A stretch of DNA of 34,254 nucleotides from Aquimarina rhabdastrellae (GTDB taxonomy: Bacteria; Bacteroidota; Bacteroidia; Flavobacteriales; Flavobacteriaceae). Under the pieces are notes generated by a model, which ran no database searches, was not told where the DNA came from, and saw nothing but the letters and a program-made list of their open reading frames with translations. A program made the translations under genes and the position numbers. The stretch lies in contig CANDNT010000026.1 in NCBI GenBank assembly GCA_947387485.1, forward strand, positions 1 through 34,254. Reading direction: 5' to 3'. Shown in pieces: positions 17,031 to 24,985 of the stretch; the first letter of the stretch is position 1; the number at the start of each line of letters is the position of its first letter.

Positions 17031-17089
17031 ATGCCTATTATTTATTCTAAAGTCTTCTTAATTAACTGTTACTGTGCTTCGCTTTTTAC

Positions 17090-17097
17090 TATGTTTG
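17090..17097 (+). promoter_or_regulatory. -7 box upstream of lipoprotein gene
   Basis: TATGTTTG fits TAnnTTTG and lies 26 bases before ATG 17124, which supports that start over 17031. Confidence 0.55.
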
Positions 17098-17123
17098 CGG
17101 ATACTAAAAAAAGTATCCAACCT

Positions 17124-17816
17124 ATGAAAAAATTATTATTTATCTGTAGTTTATCCTTGTTATGTGCTGCATGTAATACAACTATCAAAAAAGAAGAGAA
17201 AATTGTAACTCCTACTCCTAATATCAAAGAATTAACTATTCCAGAAAAAATTGCTAAAGCCAATGGTTTTGACCAATGGAAAAATGTAACCGAAATTCAG
17301 TTTGCATTTAATGTAGACCGTTCTGGAAAACATTATTCTAGATTATGGAAATGGAAACCTAAAACAAATGATGTTACGTTAATTACAGAAAAAGACACTA
17401 CTGCATACAATCGCAATCAAATAGATAGTCTTGCATTACAAGCAGATCGTGGTTTTATCAATGATCGTTATTGGTTGTTAACTCCTTTTAATCTTGTTTG
17501 GGATCAAGGAACAACTATTACTACAGAAAAAGTGGCTACAACTCCTATAAGTAAAAAAGAAATGCACAAGCTTACATTAACCTATGGTAATGAAGGTGGA
17601 TATACTCCCGGAGATGCATATGATTTTTATTATAATGATCAATTTATTATCCAGGAATGGGTATTTAGAAAAGGGAATCAACCTGAAGCTTCTTTAACAA
17701 CTACTTGGGAAAATTATCAAGATTTTAATGGTATTAAGATTTCGCTATCACGTAAAACGGCTGATCAAAAATTCCATTTATTCTTTACTGATGTAAAAGT
17801 TATAACTACACCATAA
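17124..17816 (+). CDS. Hypothetical lipoprotein
   Basis: A 230-residue lipoprotein. ATG 17124 gives a clean signal peptide with lipobox LCAAC (Cys17) and agrees with the promoter box. The mature part has alternating beta segments (WKNVTEIQFAFNVDR, EASLTTTWENYQDFNGIKI) reminiscent of LolA/outer-membrane lipoprotein-sorting folds, which is a weak resemblance. Its place between the redox genes and kynU gives no functional clue. Confidence 0.65.
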   Translation: MKKLLFICSLSLLCAACNTTIKKEEKIVTPTPNIKELTIPEKIAKANGFDQWKNVTEIQFAFNVDRSGKHYSRLWKWKPKTNDVTLITEKDTTAYNRNQIDSLALQADRGFINDRYWLLTPFNLVWDQGTTITTEKVATTPISKKEMHKLTLTYGNEGGYTPGDAYDFYYNDQFIIQEWVFRKGNQPEASLTTTWENYQDFNGIKISLSRKTADQKFHLFFTDVKVITTP

Positions 17817-17839
17817 AAAAAGGGCTTATTGCCCTTTTT
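17817..17839. terminator. Bidirectional terminator between convergent genes
   Basis: AAAAAGGGC (17817-17825) pairs with GCCCTTTTT (17831-17839). It separates the lipoprotein gene (plus) and kynU (minus). Confidence 0.85.
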
Positions 17840-17843
17840 CTTT

Positions 17844-19121
17844 TTATTTACTTAAAATTCCTTTTTTGAGTATCTGTCCAAAATGATACATATCTTCATA
17901 AGAACAATACAATGACGCTGGTGCTAATCGTATTACATTAGGTTCTCTCCAATCTGTTATCACTCCGTTTTTCATCAAATATTCAAAGAGTTCTCTACCT
18001 TCTCCATGAAGAAACACTGATAATTGTGTTCCTCTCTCGTCTTCATTACTAGGTGTAATTACCTCAAATGTACTATCAACTTCTTTATCTATTTCTGATA
18101 AAATAAATTCTAAATAGGCTACTATTTTTTTTCTTTTGGCTACAATAGCATCCATTCCCACCTCGTCAAAAAGTTGTAAAGAGGCTAAATAAGGTGCAAT
18201 AGATAATATAGGTGCATTACTCAATTGCCATGCTTCTGCATTAGCCATAGGTTCAAACTCAGGTTTCATCAAGAAACGAGTTTCCTTTTTTGTTCCCCAC
18301 CAACCTTCAAATCTCGGAATATCTTTCTGGTTATGGAATCGTTCATGTACAAAATACCCTGAAACATTTCCTGGTCCGCTATTCATATATTTATAACTGC
18401 ACCATGCTGCAAAATCAACATCCCAATCATGTAATTCTAGTTTGATATTTCCTGCTGCATGTGCTAAATCCCATCCCACAAAAGCACCAACATCATGTCC
18501 TGCTTTTGTGATTGTTTTCATATCAAAAACTTGTCCTGTATAATAGTTTACACCACCTATAAGTACTAATGCACACTCCTCTCCTACTTGAGCTATAGTA
18601 TCAAGAATATCTTCTTTTCTAAAATTATGTTCACCTGGACGTTTTTTTATTTCAATTATAGCATCCTTAGGATCATAGCCATGAAACCTCACTTGGCTCT
18701 GCAACATATATTGATCACTAGGAAAAGCTTTTTCTTCACAGATAATTTTATATCGGTTTCCTTTTGGCCTATAAAAAGATACCATTAATAAATGTAAGTT
18801 TACAGTTAGCGTACTCATTACACTTACTTCTGATGGTTTTGCTCCTACAATTTTACTTAAAGGCTCTGCTAAACGTTCGTGATAATCCCACCAAGGTTTC
18901 TCTGCATAAAAATGTCCTTCTACAGCCATTTCTGCCCAATCTTTCATCACTTCATCTACATAGATTTGCGTATTCTTCGGTTGTAAACCCAATGAGTTTC
19001 CTGTAAAGTAAATAACTTGTTTATCATTTACTTTTGGGAAAAGGAATTCATCTCTATATCGATTTAATGCATCTGCTGCATCTAATTCTTTAGCAAAAGC
19101 TTCAGTATTTTTAAATTGCAT
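17844..19121 (-). CDS. kynU: Kynureninase
   Basis: PLP enzyme that cleaves kynurenine or 3-hydroxykynurenine to anthranilate or 3-hydroxyanthranilate plus alanine. The PLP lysine is Lys244 in CSYKYMNSGPG; Asp218 and His221 in GWDLAHAAGN hold the cofactor; YFTGNSLGLQP near 38-48 is the usual N-terminal motif. Full length, 425 residues. I start it at ATG 19121 rather than the in-frame GTG at 19148 because the -7 box at 19157-19150 puts the transcript start downstream of that GTG. With kmo it forms the lower kynurenine pathway. The lantibiotic dehydratase gene upstream reads in the same direction, and no terminator separates them. Confidence 0.92.
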   Translation of the reverse strand: MQFKNTEAFAKELDAADALNRYRDEFLFPKVNDKQVIYFTGNSLGLQPKNTQIYVDEVMKDWAEMAVEGHFYAEKPWWDYHERLAEPLSKIVGAKPSEVSVMSTLTVNLHLLMVSFYRPKGNRYKIICEEKAFPSDQYMLQSQVRFHGYDPKDAIIEIKKRPGEHNFRKEDILDTIAQVGEECALVLIGGVNYYTGQVFDMKTITKAGHDVGAFVGWDLAHAAGNIKLELHDWDVDFAAWCSYKYMNSGPGNVSGYFVHERFHNQKDIPRFEGWWGTKKETRFLMKPEFEPMANAEAWQLSNAPILSIAPYLASLQLFDEVGMDAIVAKRKKIVAYLEFILSEIDKEVDSTFEVITPSNEDERGTQLSVFLHGEGRELFEYLMKNGVITDWREPNVIRLAPASLYCSYEDMYHFGQILKKGILSK

Positions 19122-19149
19122 AGGTATAATTTCGTCCAAAATATTCACT

Positions 19150-19157
19150 CAAATGTA
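19150..19157 (-). promoter_or_regulatory. -7 box of kynU promoter
   Basis: On the minus strand this reads TACATTTG. It leaves a 5' leader of roughly 20 bases before ATG 19121. Confidence 0.6.
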
Positions 19158-19190
19158 ATCATTACTTAAGGTATCTCGCAAATATCTATA

Positions 19191-21353
19191 TTATTTTACG
19201 CAAATCGTTGTAATAATTTCGTGACAATATCCTTGTTCACTTTCATCTTTTACAATAAACTTTTTATCCTTAAAAAGGAACTCTTTTAATAAGAGTTGTC
19301 TTCTTTTTTTAATTGTTGATAAGAAAACTTTTCTACTAATTTCATTTTGTAAGTCTATTACTAATTCATTGTCATCATCTGCAATTACGATATATTGAGG
19401 AATATTATTTTCTTTAATCCAAGTATCTAAATCTTGTACGATTTTTTGAATTTCATTTTTGTTGATATTCCAATGCGCGACAGAGAGAATTACATTCTTG
19501 TAAGAAATTCTTGGAATATATCTATAATTAGTATAGCTCCCTAAACTTAAAGTCAAAGCTCCATATAAGTTTTGCACTTGTAGACTACCTAAAAAATTAT
19601 ATATCGGTAATGATTTGCCATGAGAAAAGTGATGTGCATTAGAGAGGTATGGAACAATTTCTTTATTCAACTTTTTTGAGAATATTACAATACGATCATT
19701 ATCCAACTTGATATACAAATCATCTATAGGTAATTGTTTATCTACAGGTAATGTACTAAATGCTAAATATGGTATTTCATATTCACGTTGATTCTCTCTT
19801 ATGGTGATATTTCCTAATCTATCTTGAGGTAAATGGGCTATTTCGGCATTTATTTTGGTTTCATCTTGCTCTTTTTCAAAAATAGCTTGTATAAGTGAAT
19901 GGAATTCTTCGTCTACATGTCCAAATCTTCCCATTAGTAATGATGCTGTAGGTCCTGCAAATAGGTCCATAAATATTTGTGGTTCATCAGATTCATCAAG
20001 GACTTTTATCATTCCTGCCATTGTCTTCGGGAACTCTTCCCAACTCTCTTCAAGTCCTTCTAGAATTTCATCTGTGATTACAATTTCATCTTTGTTATTT
20101 TTTAATGCTTCTAAGTACAGATGCTGTAAAATAAGTTCTGGTCGATTATCTTCAGGATGTTTTTCATTCTTATTACTAAACATTATTTCAAAACCTTCAG
20201 TCAATGGAGATATGTCATAATAACTAGCATCTACGTTTTTGTCAGAAAATCCTATACCACTTTCTACATCAAGTGCTAATGATAATGGTATCAATCGATC
20301 TTCGTATCTGTTATAAAATCTTTTCTTAAATTCTGTAAGTCTATCATTAGGTCTTTTAAATTTCAACTTATTTAAAACACTTAAACCTTTCTTTATGCTA
20401 TCTAGTACTTTTGAATCTATATGATTAGTAGAAGTTGTCACAACTAAATCACTTTGTAGTAAGTATTTTTCGTTAAACTGAACTTGGTTTGCCTTAAGGT
20501 TCTCATGCAGTTCATTATAAATGATTAAATCATTATTAAATGTATTTTTATCTAATGATTTTAAAGTCGTTTCAAGATCATACAACCATTCGTACTTTTT
20601 TATTCCTCCTATTTTACTTAGTACCCGATTAAAATAATCTACTCCAGTTACTGTTGGAGATAATTCACTTATCAAAATCTGATTATCTATCAATTCGTGT
20701 ATAAATTCGGTAGCATTTTCTTCTGTAATCTCATCATCAATAATCAAAGTAACCAATTCTTTAATAGATGCTCCATTTTTTGCTGTCTTAATTATCTCTT
20801 CTAGATAAGGATTTACTTCTACTGAAGATAAATAATGTGTTCTATCATTATTATTGTATTTATACTCTATATATCTATAGTCGTACCCTATTTTTGATAA
20901 ACTACTATTTGCATAATACTTTATATGTGTTCTTATTTGATCATCATGATCAACATTTTTGATTAAAGAACAAATAAAGTTCATATCAAACCTACTTTTT
21001 CTTTTATACGCTGTTGATGGTTTTAATGCTATCGAAGTATTATCTGAAAATGTACCTATACTGCATCCACTAAAAAGTCCAAATGGGGTACTTCTAGATG
21101 CCATTCTGATCACATATTTTGCTAAAGAAATTATTAATTTTTCTTCTATGTCTTCATTCTTTTTATTTTCAAAATTCCTTTTTAGCTCTCGATAAAACTC
21201 TGGAGAAGATAAATAAATAGCTTCTTGAATTTCTTTTTTATCGAATATTTCACGTAATTTATTTACGGTCAAACCATCTGTTTTTAAATAATTTAACAGT
21301 GGAATTCTCAATATATAGCGGTCTAAAAATTCGTAGTTTTTTATATTTTTCAT
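19191..21353 (-). CDS. Lantibiotic dehydratase, N-terminal (glutamylation) protein, LanB-N
   Basis: A 720-residue class I lanthipeptide dehydratase corresponding to the glutamylation part of NisB-type enzymes, which uses glutamyl-tRNA to activate Ser and Thr of the precursor. The opening FLDRYILRIPLLNY and the block RMASRSTPFGLFSG (83-96) are the family hallmarks; Arg83, Arg87 and Thr89 fall at the tRNA/glutamate-binding motif. A second conserved region, GPTASLLMGRFGH, is at about 465-477. It ends where the elimination domain of fused LanB proteins would begin. That domain is a separate gene, divergently transcribed at 21431. Split dehydratases are known, for example in the pinensin cluster of Chitinophaga. 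The gene reads leftward toward kynU, 69 bases away. Confidence 0.9.
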   Translation of the reverse strand: MKNIKNYEFLDRYILRIPLLNYLKTDGLTVNKLREIFDKKEIQEAIYLSSPEFYRELKRNFENKKNEDIEEKLIISLAKYVIRMASRSTPFGLFSGCSIGTFSDNTSIALKPSTAYKRKSRFDMNFICSLIKNVDHDDQIRTHIKYYANSSLSKIGYDYRYIEYKYNNNDRTHYLSSVEVNPYLEEIIKTAKNGASIKELVTLIIDDEITEENATEFIHELIDNQILISELSPTVTGVDYFNRVLSKIGGIKKYEWLYDLETTLKSLDKNTFNNDLIIYNELHENLKANQVQFNEKYLLQSDLVVTTSTNHIDSKVLDSIKKGLSVLNKLKFKRPNDRLTEFKKRFYNRYEDRLIPLSLALDVESGIGFSDKNVDASYYDISPLTEGFEIMFSNKNEKHPEDNRPELILQHLYLEALKNNKDEIVITDEILEGLEESWEEFPKTMAGMIKVLDESDEPQIFMDLFAGPTASLLMGRFGHVDEEFHSLIQAIFEKEQDETKINAEIAHLPQDRLGNITIRENQREYEIPYLAFSTLPVDKQLPIDDLYIKLDNDRIVIFSKKLNKEIVPYLSNAHHFSHGKSLPIYNFLGSLQVQNLYGALTLSLGSYTNYRYIPRISYKNVILSVAHWNINKNEIQKIVQDLDTWIKENNIPQYIVIADDDNELVIDLQNEISRKVFLSTIKKRRQLLLKEFLFKDKKFIVKDESEQGYCHEIITTICVK

Positions 21354-21373
21354 TATATATTTACTAGTAATTA

Positions 21374-21405
21374 TTGTTCAAATATATTTTTTTTACATAT
21401 TTTTG
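21374..21405. promoter_or_regulatory. Divergent overlapping promoters of the split dehydratase
   Basis: Plus strand: TTG (21374-21376), 21 bases, TATTTTTG (21398-21405), 25 bases before ATG 21431. Minus strand: TATATTTG (21386-21379), 25 bases before ATG 21353. The leftward -7 box sits inside the rightward spacer, so the two polymerases would compete. Confidence 0.6.
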
Positions 21406-21430
21406 GGAAAAATAATTGATATTCTTTTGT

Positions 21431-22294
21431 ATGAAAAGATCTTTTTTTTTGGGCAGTGAGTGGTTATATTACAAAATATATTCTGGACCGATTACTTCAG
21501 ATATTATATTAAAAGATCATCTTTATCCCTTAGCCAAAGATGCTTTAAATTCCAATTTAATTTCAAAATGGTTTTTTATTCGTTATAAAGATGATGACTT
21601 ACATATACGTGTACGATTTCGATTAATAGATATTAAAAATATTGGAGTATTAATTGATAAAATACATACAACATTAGCTCCTTTATTAGAAAACAATTTA
21701 ATTTCTAAAATCACAAACGATACTTATCATAGAGAATTAGAACGTTATGGTACGACTTGTATCGAACATACAGAAACATTATTCTCTCACAATAGTAATA
21801 TTATTTTATGGATGTTATCGAATATAAATCCAGAGCATCAATGGATATATGGAATGAGAGTTGTGGATACTATTCTAGACTTATTTGAATATAACCCTGA
21901 AGAAAAAAAGGAGTTTATAGGAATGCTTAATCATTATTTTGGTCAAGAATTTAACGTTGATAAATGGAAAAAGAAACATCTAAGCTCTAAATATAGACAA
22001 CATAAAAAACTTATAGAACAAGCATTTAATCAAAAAGGTCATACGACAGCATTTGAAGAAGTTTTAACTCATTTTAAAAACAGCTGTAGTGATACAGTTC
22101 AACAAATATTAGCTCTTTTAGAAAGAGATAAACTTGAAGTAGACAATTATTTGGCCAGCTTGGTACACATGCATTGTAATAGATTGTTTAGATCAAATCA
22201 AAGGTTAAACGAATGGTTTTTTCATGATCTATTATTCCAATACTACAGAAGTCATCTAGCTAGGCAAAAATCAAAACAAAAATTAAATGCTTAA
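21431..22294 (+). CDS. Thiopeptide-type/LanB C-terminal elimination protein
   Basis: A 287-residue stand-alone elimination domain (SpaB_C-like), which removes glutamate from activated Ser/Thr to leave dehydroamino acids. Conserved residues are all present: WFFIRYKDDDLHIRVRF (47-63, Arg60/Arg62), YHRELERYG (99-107, Arg101/Arg105) and LVHMHCNRLF (244-253, His246/His248), corresponding to the catalytic Arg and His regions of NisB. ATG 21431 is chosen over an in-frame TTG at 21416 and fits the promoter at 21398-21405. It partners LanB-N across the divergent promoter and reads toward the precursor gene. Confidence 0.9.
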   Translation: MKRSFFLGSEWLYYKIYSGPITSDIILKDHLYPLAKDALNSNLISKWFFIRYKDDDLHIRVRFRLIDIKNIGVLIDKIHTTLAPLLENNLISKITNDTYHRELERYGTTCIEHTETLFSHNSNIILWMLSNINPEHQWIYGMRVVDTILDLFEYNPEEKKEFIGMLNHYFGQEFNVDKWKKKHLSSKYRQHKKLIEQAFNQKGHTTAFEEVLTHFKNSCSDTVQQILALLERDKLEVDNYLASLVHMHCNRLFRSNQRLNEWFFHDLLFQYYRSHLARQKSKQKLNA

Positions 22295-22480
22295 CTAATT
22301 AAATCATTCATATTACAAATCAAAAATAAATTCATCAGTGCAAAACCCTACTACAGTAAATACTATTAAAAGAATCCCCTTTCTTTTAATTCCCTATATA
22401 AAAATTGAATAAAAAGCTATCGATAGAGGAGTATATCGAAAATCCTTAATAGAGTAGATAAAACTTTAAAAATTTAAATC
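22295..22480 (+). other. Leader region upstream of the precursor gene
   Basis: 186 bases, very AT-rich. ATTAAAAGA...TCTTTTAAT (about 22366-22391) can form a hairpin around CCCC, and a short palindrome TATCGATA follows near 22419. I found no TAnnTTTG box, so lanA may be read from the promoter at 21398 or from an unrecognised one. Confidence 0.35.
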
Positions 22481-22669
22481 ATGTCAAAACTAAAATTAAA
22501 CAAAAAAACACTTTCTATCTTAGACAAAAACCAATTAGATGGTGTTAACGGAGGACAGGCAAGACTAGAAGCAGAAGCAGGTCAATTTACTTCTTTATTC
22601 AGTTGTAAAAGAACAAGAAGAAACTGTTGTGATAGACCTGATTATACATCAGGATGTCTTACTTGCTAA
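22481..22669 (+). CDS. Class I lanthipeptide precursor (LanA)
   Basis: A 62-residue precursor. The leader MSKLKLNKKTLSILDKNQLD followed by GVNGG (Gly24-Gly25) is the Bacteroidota class I leader form (KLxLNKKT...LxxxQLxxVxGG). After Gly25 comes an acidic stretch QARLEAEAGQ, then the Cys/Ser/Thr-rich part 36-62 with Cys42, 49, 50, 59 and 62 and Thr37, Ser38, Ser41, Thr45, Thr56, Ser57 and Thr61. Five cysteines and seven Ser/Thr allow up to five (methyl)lanthionine rings; the ring pattern is unknown. Basic KRTRR between the first two cysteines is notable. The gene stands between the elimination protein and LanC. Its core sequence has a decayed copy at 24104-24184. Confidence 0.88.
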   Translation: MSKLKLNKKTLSILDKNQLDGVNGGQARLEAEAGQFTSLFSCKRTRRNCCDRPDYTSGCLTC

Positions 22670-22681
22670 TCTCAATTAAAA

Positions 22682-22713
22682 AGAATCTAACTCTTTAATA
22701 AGAGTTAGATTCT
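22682..22713 (+). terminator. Intercistronic hairpin between lanA and lanC
   Basis: A 14-bp perfect stem, 22682-22695 with 22700-22713, TAAT loop, no T run directly after. It is better read as an attenuator or mRNA 3'-end stabiliser that yields more precursor than cyclase message. lanC starts 22 bases later. Confidence 0.65.
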
Positions 22714-22735
22714 CTAAGCTTATTATTTTTACAAA

Positions 22736-23956
22736 ATGAATATACATTATTATGAAAAAATAGATACTTATCTATATAATAGCGCCTATAAAATGGCATC
22801 CCCAACATTCAATAATGATCTAGGAATTGTAATTTACTTTGCATCAAGATATAAACATTCAAAAGATAACTCTTTAAAAGAAAAAGCTATTACTTTATTA
22901 GATAAATTCATTGAACAATTTGGTGAATATGATTTTCATAAAGGTATATTAACCGGTTTTGAAGGTGTTTTTTGGTCTATAGCATATCTAGAAGAATGCG
23001 GTATTATCGAAAATGCCGATGATTATCTTTCTGATCTAGAGCAAGAATTAATAACTTCTATTATATATGATATCAAATCTGATAATTTTGAATTATACTA
23101 TGGATTTACCGGAAAGTTACAATATTTTCTTAATTCAAAGCATTTATCAAATGAAACTATTGTTACCTTAATCAATTCTGCTATTGCTTCTTTATGGAAT
23201 AGCAAAATAGAACATGAAGGGCAATTTTATTGGTTAGATCCCGAGAGAAAGGAAGAACAAGAAATAGTAGATTTAGGTATTGCTCATGGAATTGTAGGTG
23301 TATTAACTTTTTTAACACGTTTAAAGGAATTAAACTTTAAGAACGATCATATTTCACCATTACTTTCTGGTATCTTAAAAACAATTTTAAACGCTACACA
23401 TACAACAAAGGGAGATTGTGCTTTTCCAAGTATTTATAGTATTAAAAAAGAAAATCAATATCTTAATGTTTTTGATTCTAGATTAGGTTTTTGCAATGGT
23501 GATTTACCTATTGCCTATGGGTTATATTATTACGGTGTTACCTTTAAAGATGATTTTATTATAAAAAAAGCTCAAAAAGTTACTGATAGAATTATCTGTA
23601 GAGACATCACAAACTCTTCTTTATTACATCTCGCTGATCATGACTTCTTTGATATAGGTTTTTGTCATGGAATTAGTAGTATTTGTTTTATATTATCAAG
23701 AATTAGTCAATGGTATAAACAACAACCTATATTAACAACTCGTTTACAATACTGGAATAACGAATTACATAGAAACACTTTAAAAGTCATCGATACTAAT
23801 AAACCTGTCACTTATTATAGTAGATTTGTTAAGCACGATTCAAAATTTAAACTTGACACTACTTCTTTTTTAGAAGGAGTAACTAGTACAGGATTAGTTA
23901 ATTTAGCCATTGAAAATAACGATTATAGTATTGGTAATTTTCTAGGATTATATTAG
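22736..23956 (+). CDS. Lanthionine synthetase LanC
   Basis: A 406-residue zinc cyclase that adds cysteine thiols to dehydroamino acids to form (methyl)lanthionine rings. The active-site motifs are intact: GIAHGIVG with His184 (acid/base), GFCNGDLPIAYG with zinc ligand Cys253, and GFCHGIS with zinc ligands Cys310 and His311. The alpha-toroid repeats are recognisable (DLGIVIYFA, FEGVFWSIAYL, YYGFTGKLQYFL). Length agrees with NisC-type enzymes. Third gene of the rightward unit. No transporter follows it. Confidence 0.93.
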   Translation: MNIHYYEKIDTYLYNSAYKMASPTFNNDLGIVIYFASRYKHSKDNSLKEKAITLLDKFIEQFGEYDFHKGILTGFEGVFWSIAYLEECGIIENADDYLSDLEQELITSIIYDIKSDNFELYYGFTGKLQYFLNSKHLSNETIVTLINSAIASLWNSKIEHEGQFYWLDPERKEEQEIVDLGIAHGIVGVLTFLTRLKELNFKNDHISPLLSGILKTILNATHTTKGDCAFPSIYSIKKENQYLNVFDSRLGFCNGDLPIAYGLYYYGVTFKDDFIIKKAQKVTDRIICRDITNSSLLHLADHDFFDIGFCHGISSICFILSRISQWYKQQPILTTRLQYWNNELHRNTLKVIDTNKPVTYYSRFVKHDSKFKLDTTSFLEGVTSTGLVNLAIENNDYSIGNFLGLY

Positions 23957-24029
23957 TTTTTTATCATGTAACAACGCTATATAATATTTATTATTATTTT
24001 ATCTACTATCAATAAAATTATTTATAAAA

Positions 24030-24063
24030 AGAGTCTGCCAAAATTATTAAATGAGTAGACTCT
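24030..24063 (+). terminator. Weak hairpin downstream of lanC
   Basis: AGAGTCTGC (24030-24038) pairs with GTAGACTCT (24055-24063) with one G-T pair and a 16-base loop; no T run. Confidence 0.4.
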
Positions 24064-24103
24064 GATTATAACTAAATACTTTCAACTCTAATTAAATACA
24101 TTT

Positions 24104-24184
24104 AAGTTTACCTCTCTATAGAATTGTAAAAGAACTAGAATAAACTGTTGTGCTAGTATAACTATTTGTAATATGATGAAATAG
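24104..24184 (+). pseudogene. Decayed second lanthipeptide precursor (core only)
   Basis: Frame 24104-24184 reads KFTSL, a TAG stop (24119-24121), then NCKRTRINCCASITIC and four more codons before TAG. It matches residues 36-50 of the precursor at 22481 (QFTSLFSCKRTRRNCC) codon for codon, with the stop replacing Phe40. In DNA, 24124-24156 and the corresponding part of lanA differ at only 3 of about 33 bases. No leader is recognisable upstream and a TAA lies in frame at 24089. It is therefore a broken duplicate of the precursor core. Confidence 0.85.
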
Positions 24185-24258
24185 TAAAAACCGATGTAAT
24201 CCTCATATATCGTTAATTTTAATTTTCTTAATAATTTTTACTCTAGCTAAAAAACAAA

Positions 24259-24266
24259 TAGCTTTG
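24259..24266 (+). promoter_or_regulatory. -7 box of O-methyltransferase promoter
   Basis: TAGCTTTG, followed by CAAAAATTTTTTT, 13 bases before ATG 24280; a typical Bacteroidota promoter with a very short leader. Confidence 0.6.
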
Positions 24267-24279
24267 CAAAAATTTTTTT

Positions 24280-24921
24280 ATGCATTTTATTCCTGAAGCT
24301 TTAGACGATTATGTTGTTGAGCATTCTGAAAAAGAACCTAAATTACTCCAACAACTCACACGAGAAACATATCAAAAAATATTACAACCTCGTATGCTTA
24401 GTGGTCATTATCAAGGTCGTATTTTAAGTATTTTGTCTAAATTAATTCGCCCAAAAAATATTTTGGAAATTGGTACCTATACAGGATACTCTGCATTATG
24501 TTTAGCCGAAGGGATGACCAAAGATGGGCAATTGCATACTATAGATATTAATGAAGAACTTTATGATTTTCAGCGTAAATATTTTGACTTATCTGACTAT
24601 AGTTCACAAATTCATCAACATCTAGGTGATGCTACTCAAATCATTCCTGATTTGGGTGTAAATTTTGATTTGGTTTTTATCGATGCTGACAAACCTAATT
24701 ACCCTACTTATTTTGATATCATCATAGATAAAATGAATCCTGGAGGAGTAATTCTTTCTGATAATGTTTTATGGAGTGGAAAAGTAATTCAAGAACTCAA
24801 AAAAGATGACATTTCTACCGAAGCTTTATTACGTTATAATAAACTTTTGGCCAATGATCCTAGAATAGAAACTGTTTTATTACCTGTTAGAGACGGATTA
24901 ACTATTTCTAGAGTATTATAA
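24280..24921 (+). CDS. O-methyltransferase (caffeoyl-CoA/catechol type)
   Basis: SAM-dependent, metal-dependent O-methyltransferase of 213 residues. The SAM-binding motif EIGTYTGYS is at 63-71 and the metal and catechol site residues are Asp135 and Asp137 in FIDADK plus Asp161-Asn162 in LSDNVLWSG. The likely substrate is a catechol-like small molecule. It does not resemble the isoaspartyl-type LanS methyltransferases of lanthipeptide clusters, and it has its own promoter and terminator, so I treat it as a neighbour rather than part of that cluster. Confidence 0.88.
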   Translation: MHFIPEALDDYVVEHSEKEPKLLQQLTRETYQKILQPRMLSGHYQGRILSILSKLIRPKNILEIGTYTGYSALCLAEGMTKDGQLHTIDINEELYDFQRKYFDLSDYSSQIHQHLGDATQIIPDLGVNFDLVFIDADKPNYPTYFDIIIDKMNPGGVILSDNVLWSGKVIQELKKDDISTEALLRYNKLLANDPRIETVLLPVRDGLTISRVL

Positions 24922-24927
24922 AAACAT

Positions 24928-24952
24928 AAGGCGTAGTATTTAACTACGCCTT
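24928..24952 (+). terminator. Terminator of the O-methyltransferase gene
   Basis: AAGGCGTAGT (24928-24937) pairs with ACTACGCCTT (24943-24952), then TCTTTT. Confidence 0.85.
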
Positions 24953-24985
24953 TCTTTTATGTTGTTCACTCCTATTCTTTTATTA

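Noticed and set aside
24030..24063. AGAGTCT/AGACTCT pair as a mobile-element boundary around the precursor remnant
   Set aside because: The arms pair as an ordinary weak hairpin downstream of lanC, and no matching copy flanks the other side.
24280..24921. O-methyltransferase as a lanthipeptide tailoring enzyme
   Set aside because: It has its own promoter and terminator and the metal-dependent catechol-type motifs, unlike the isoaspartyl-type methyltransferases of lanthipeptide clusters.
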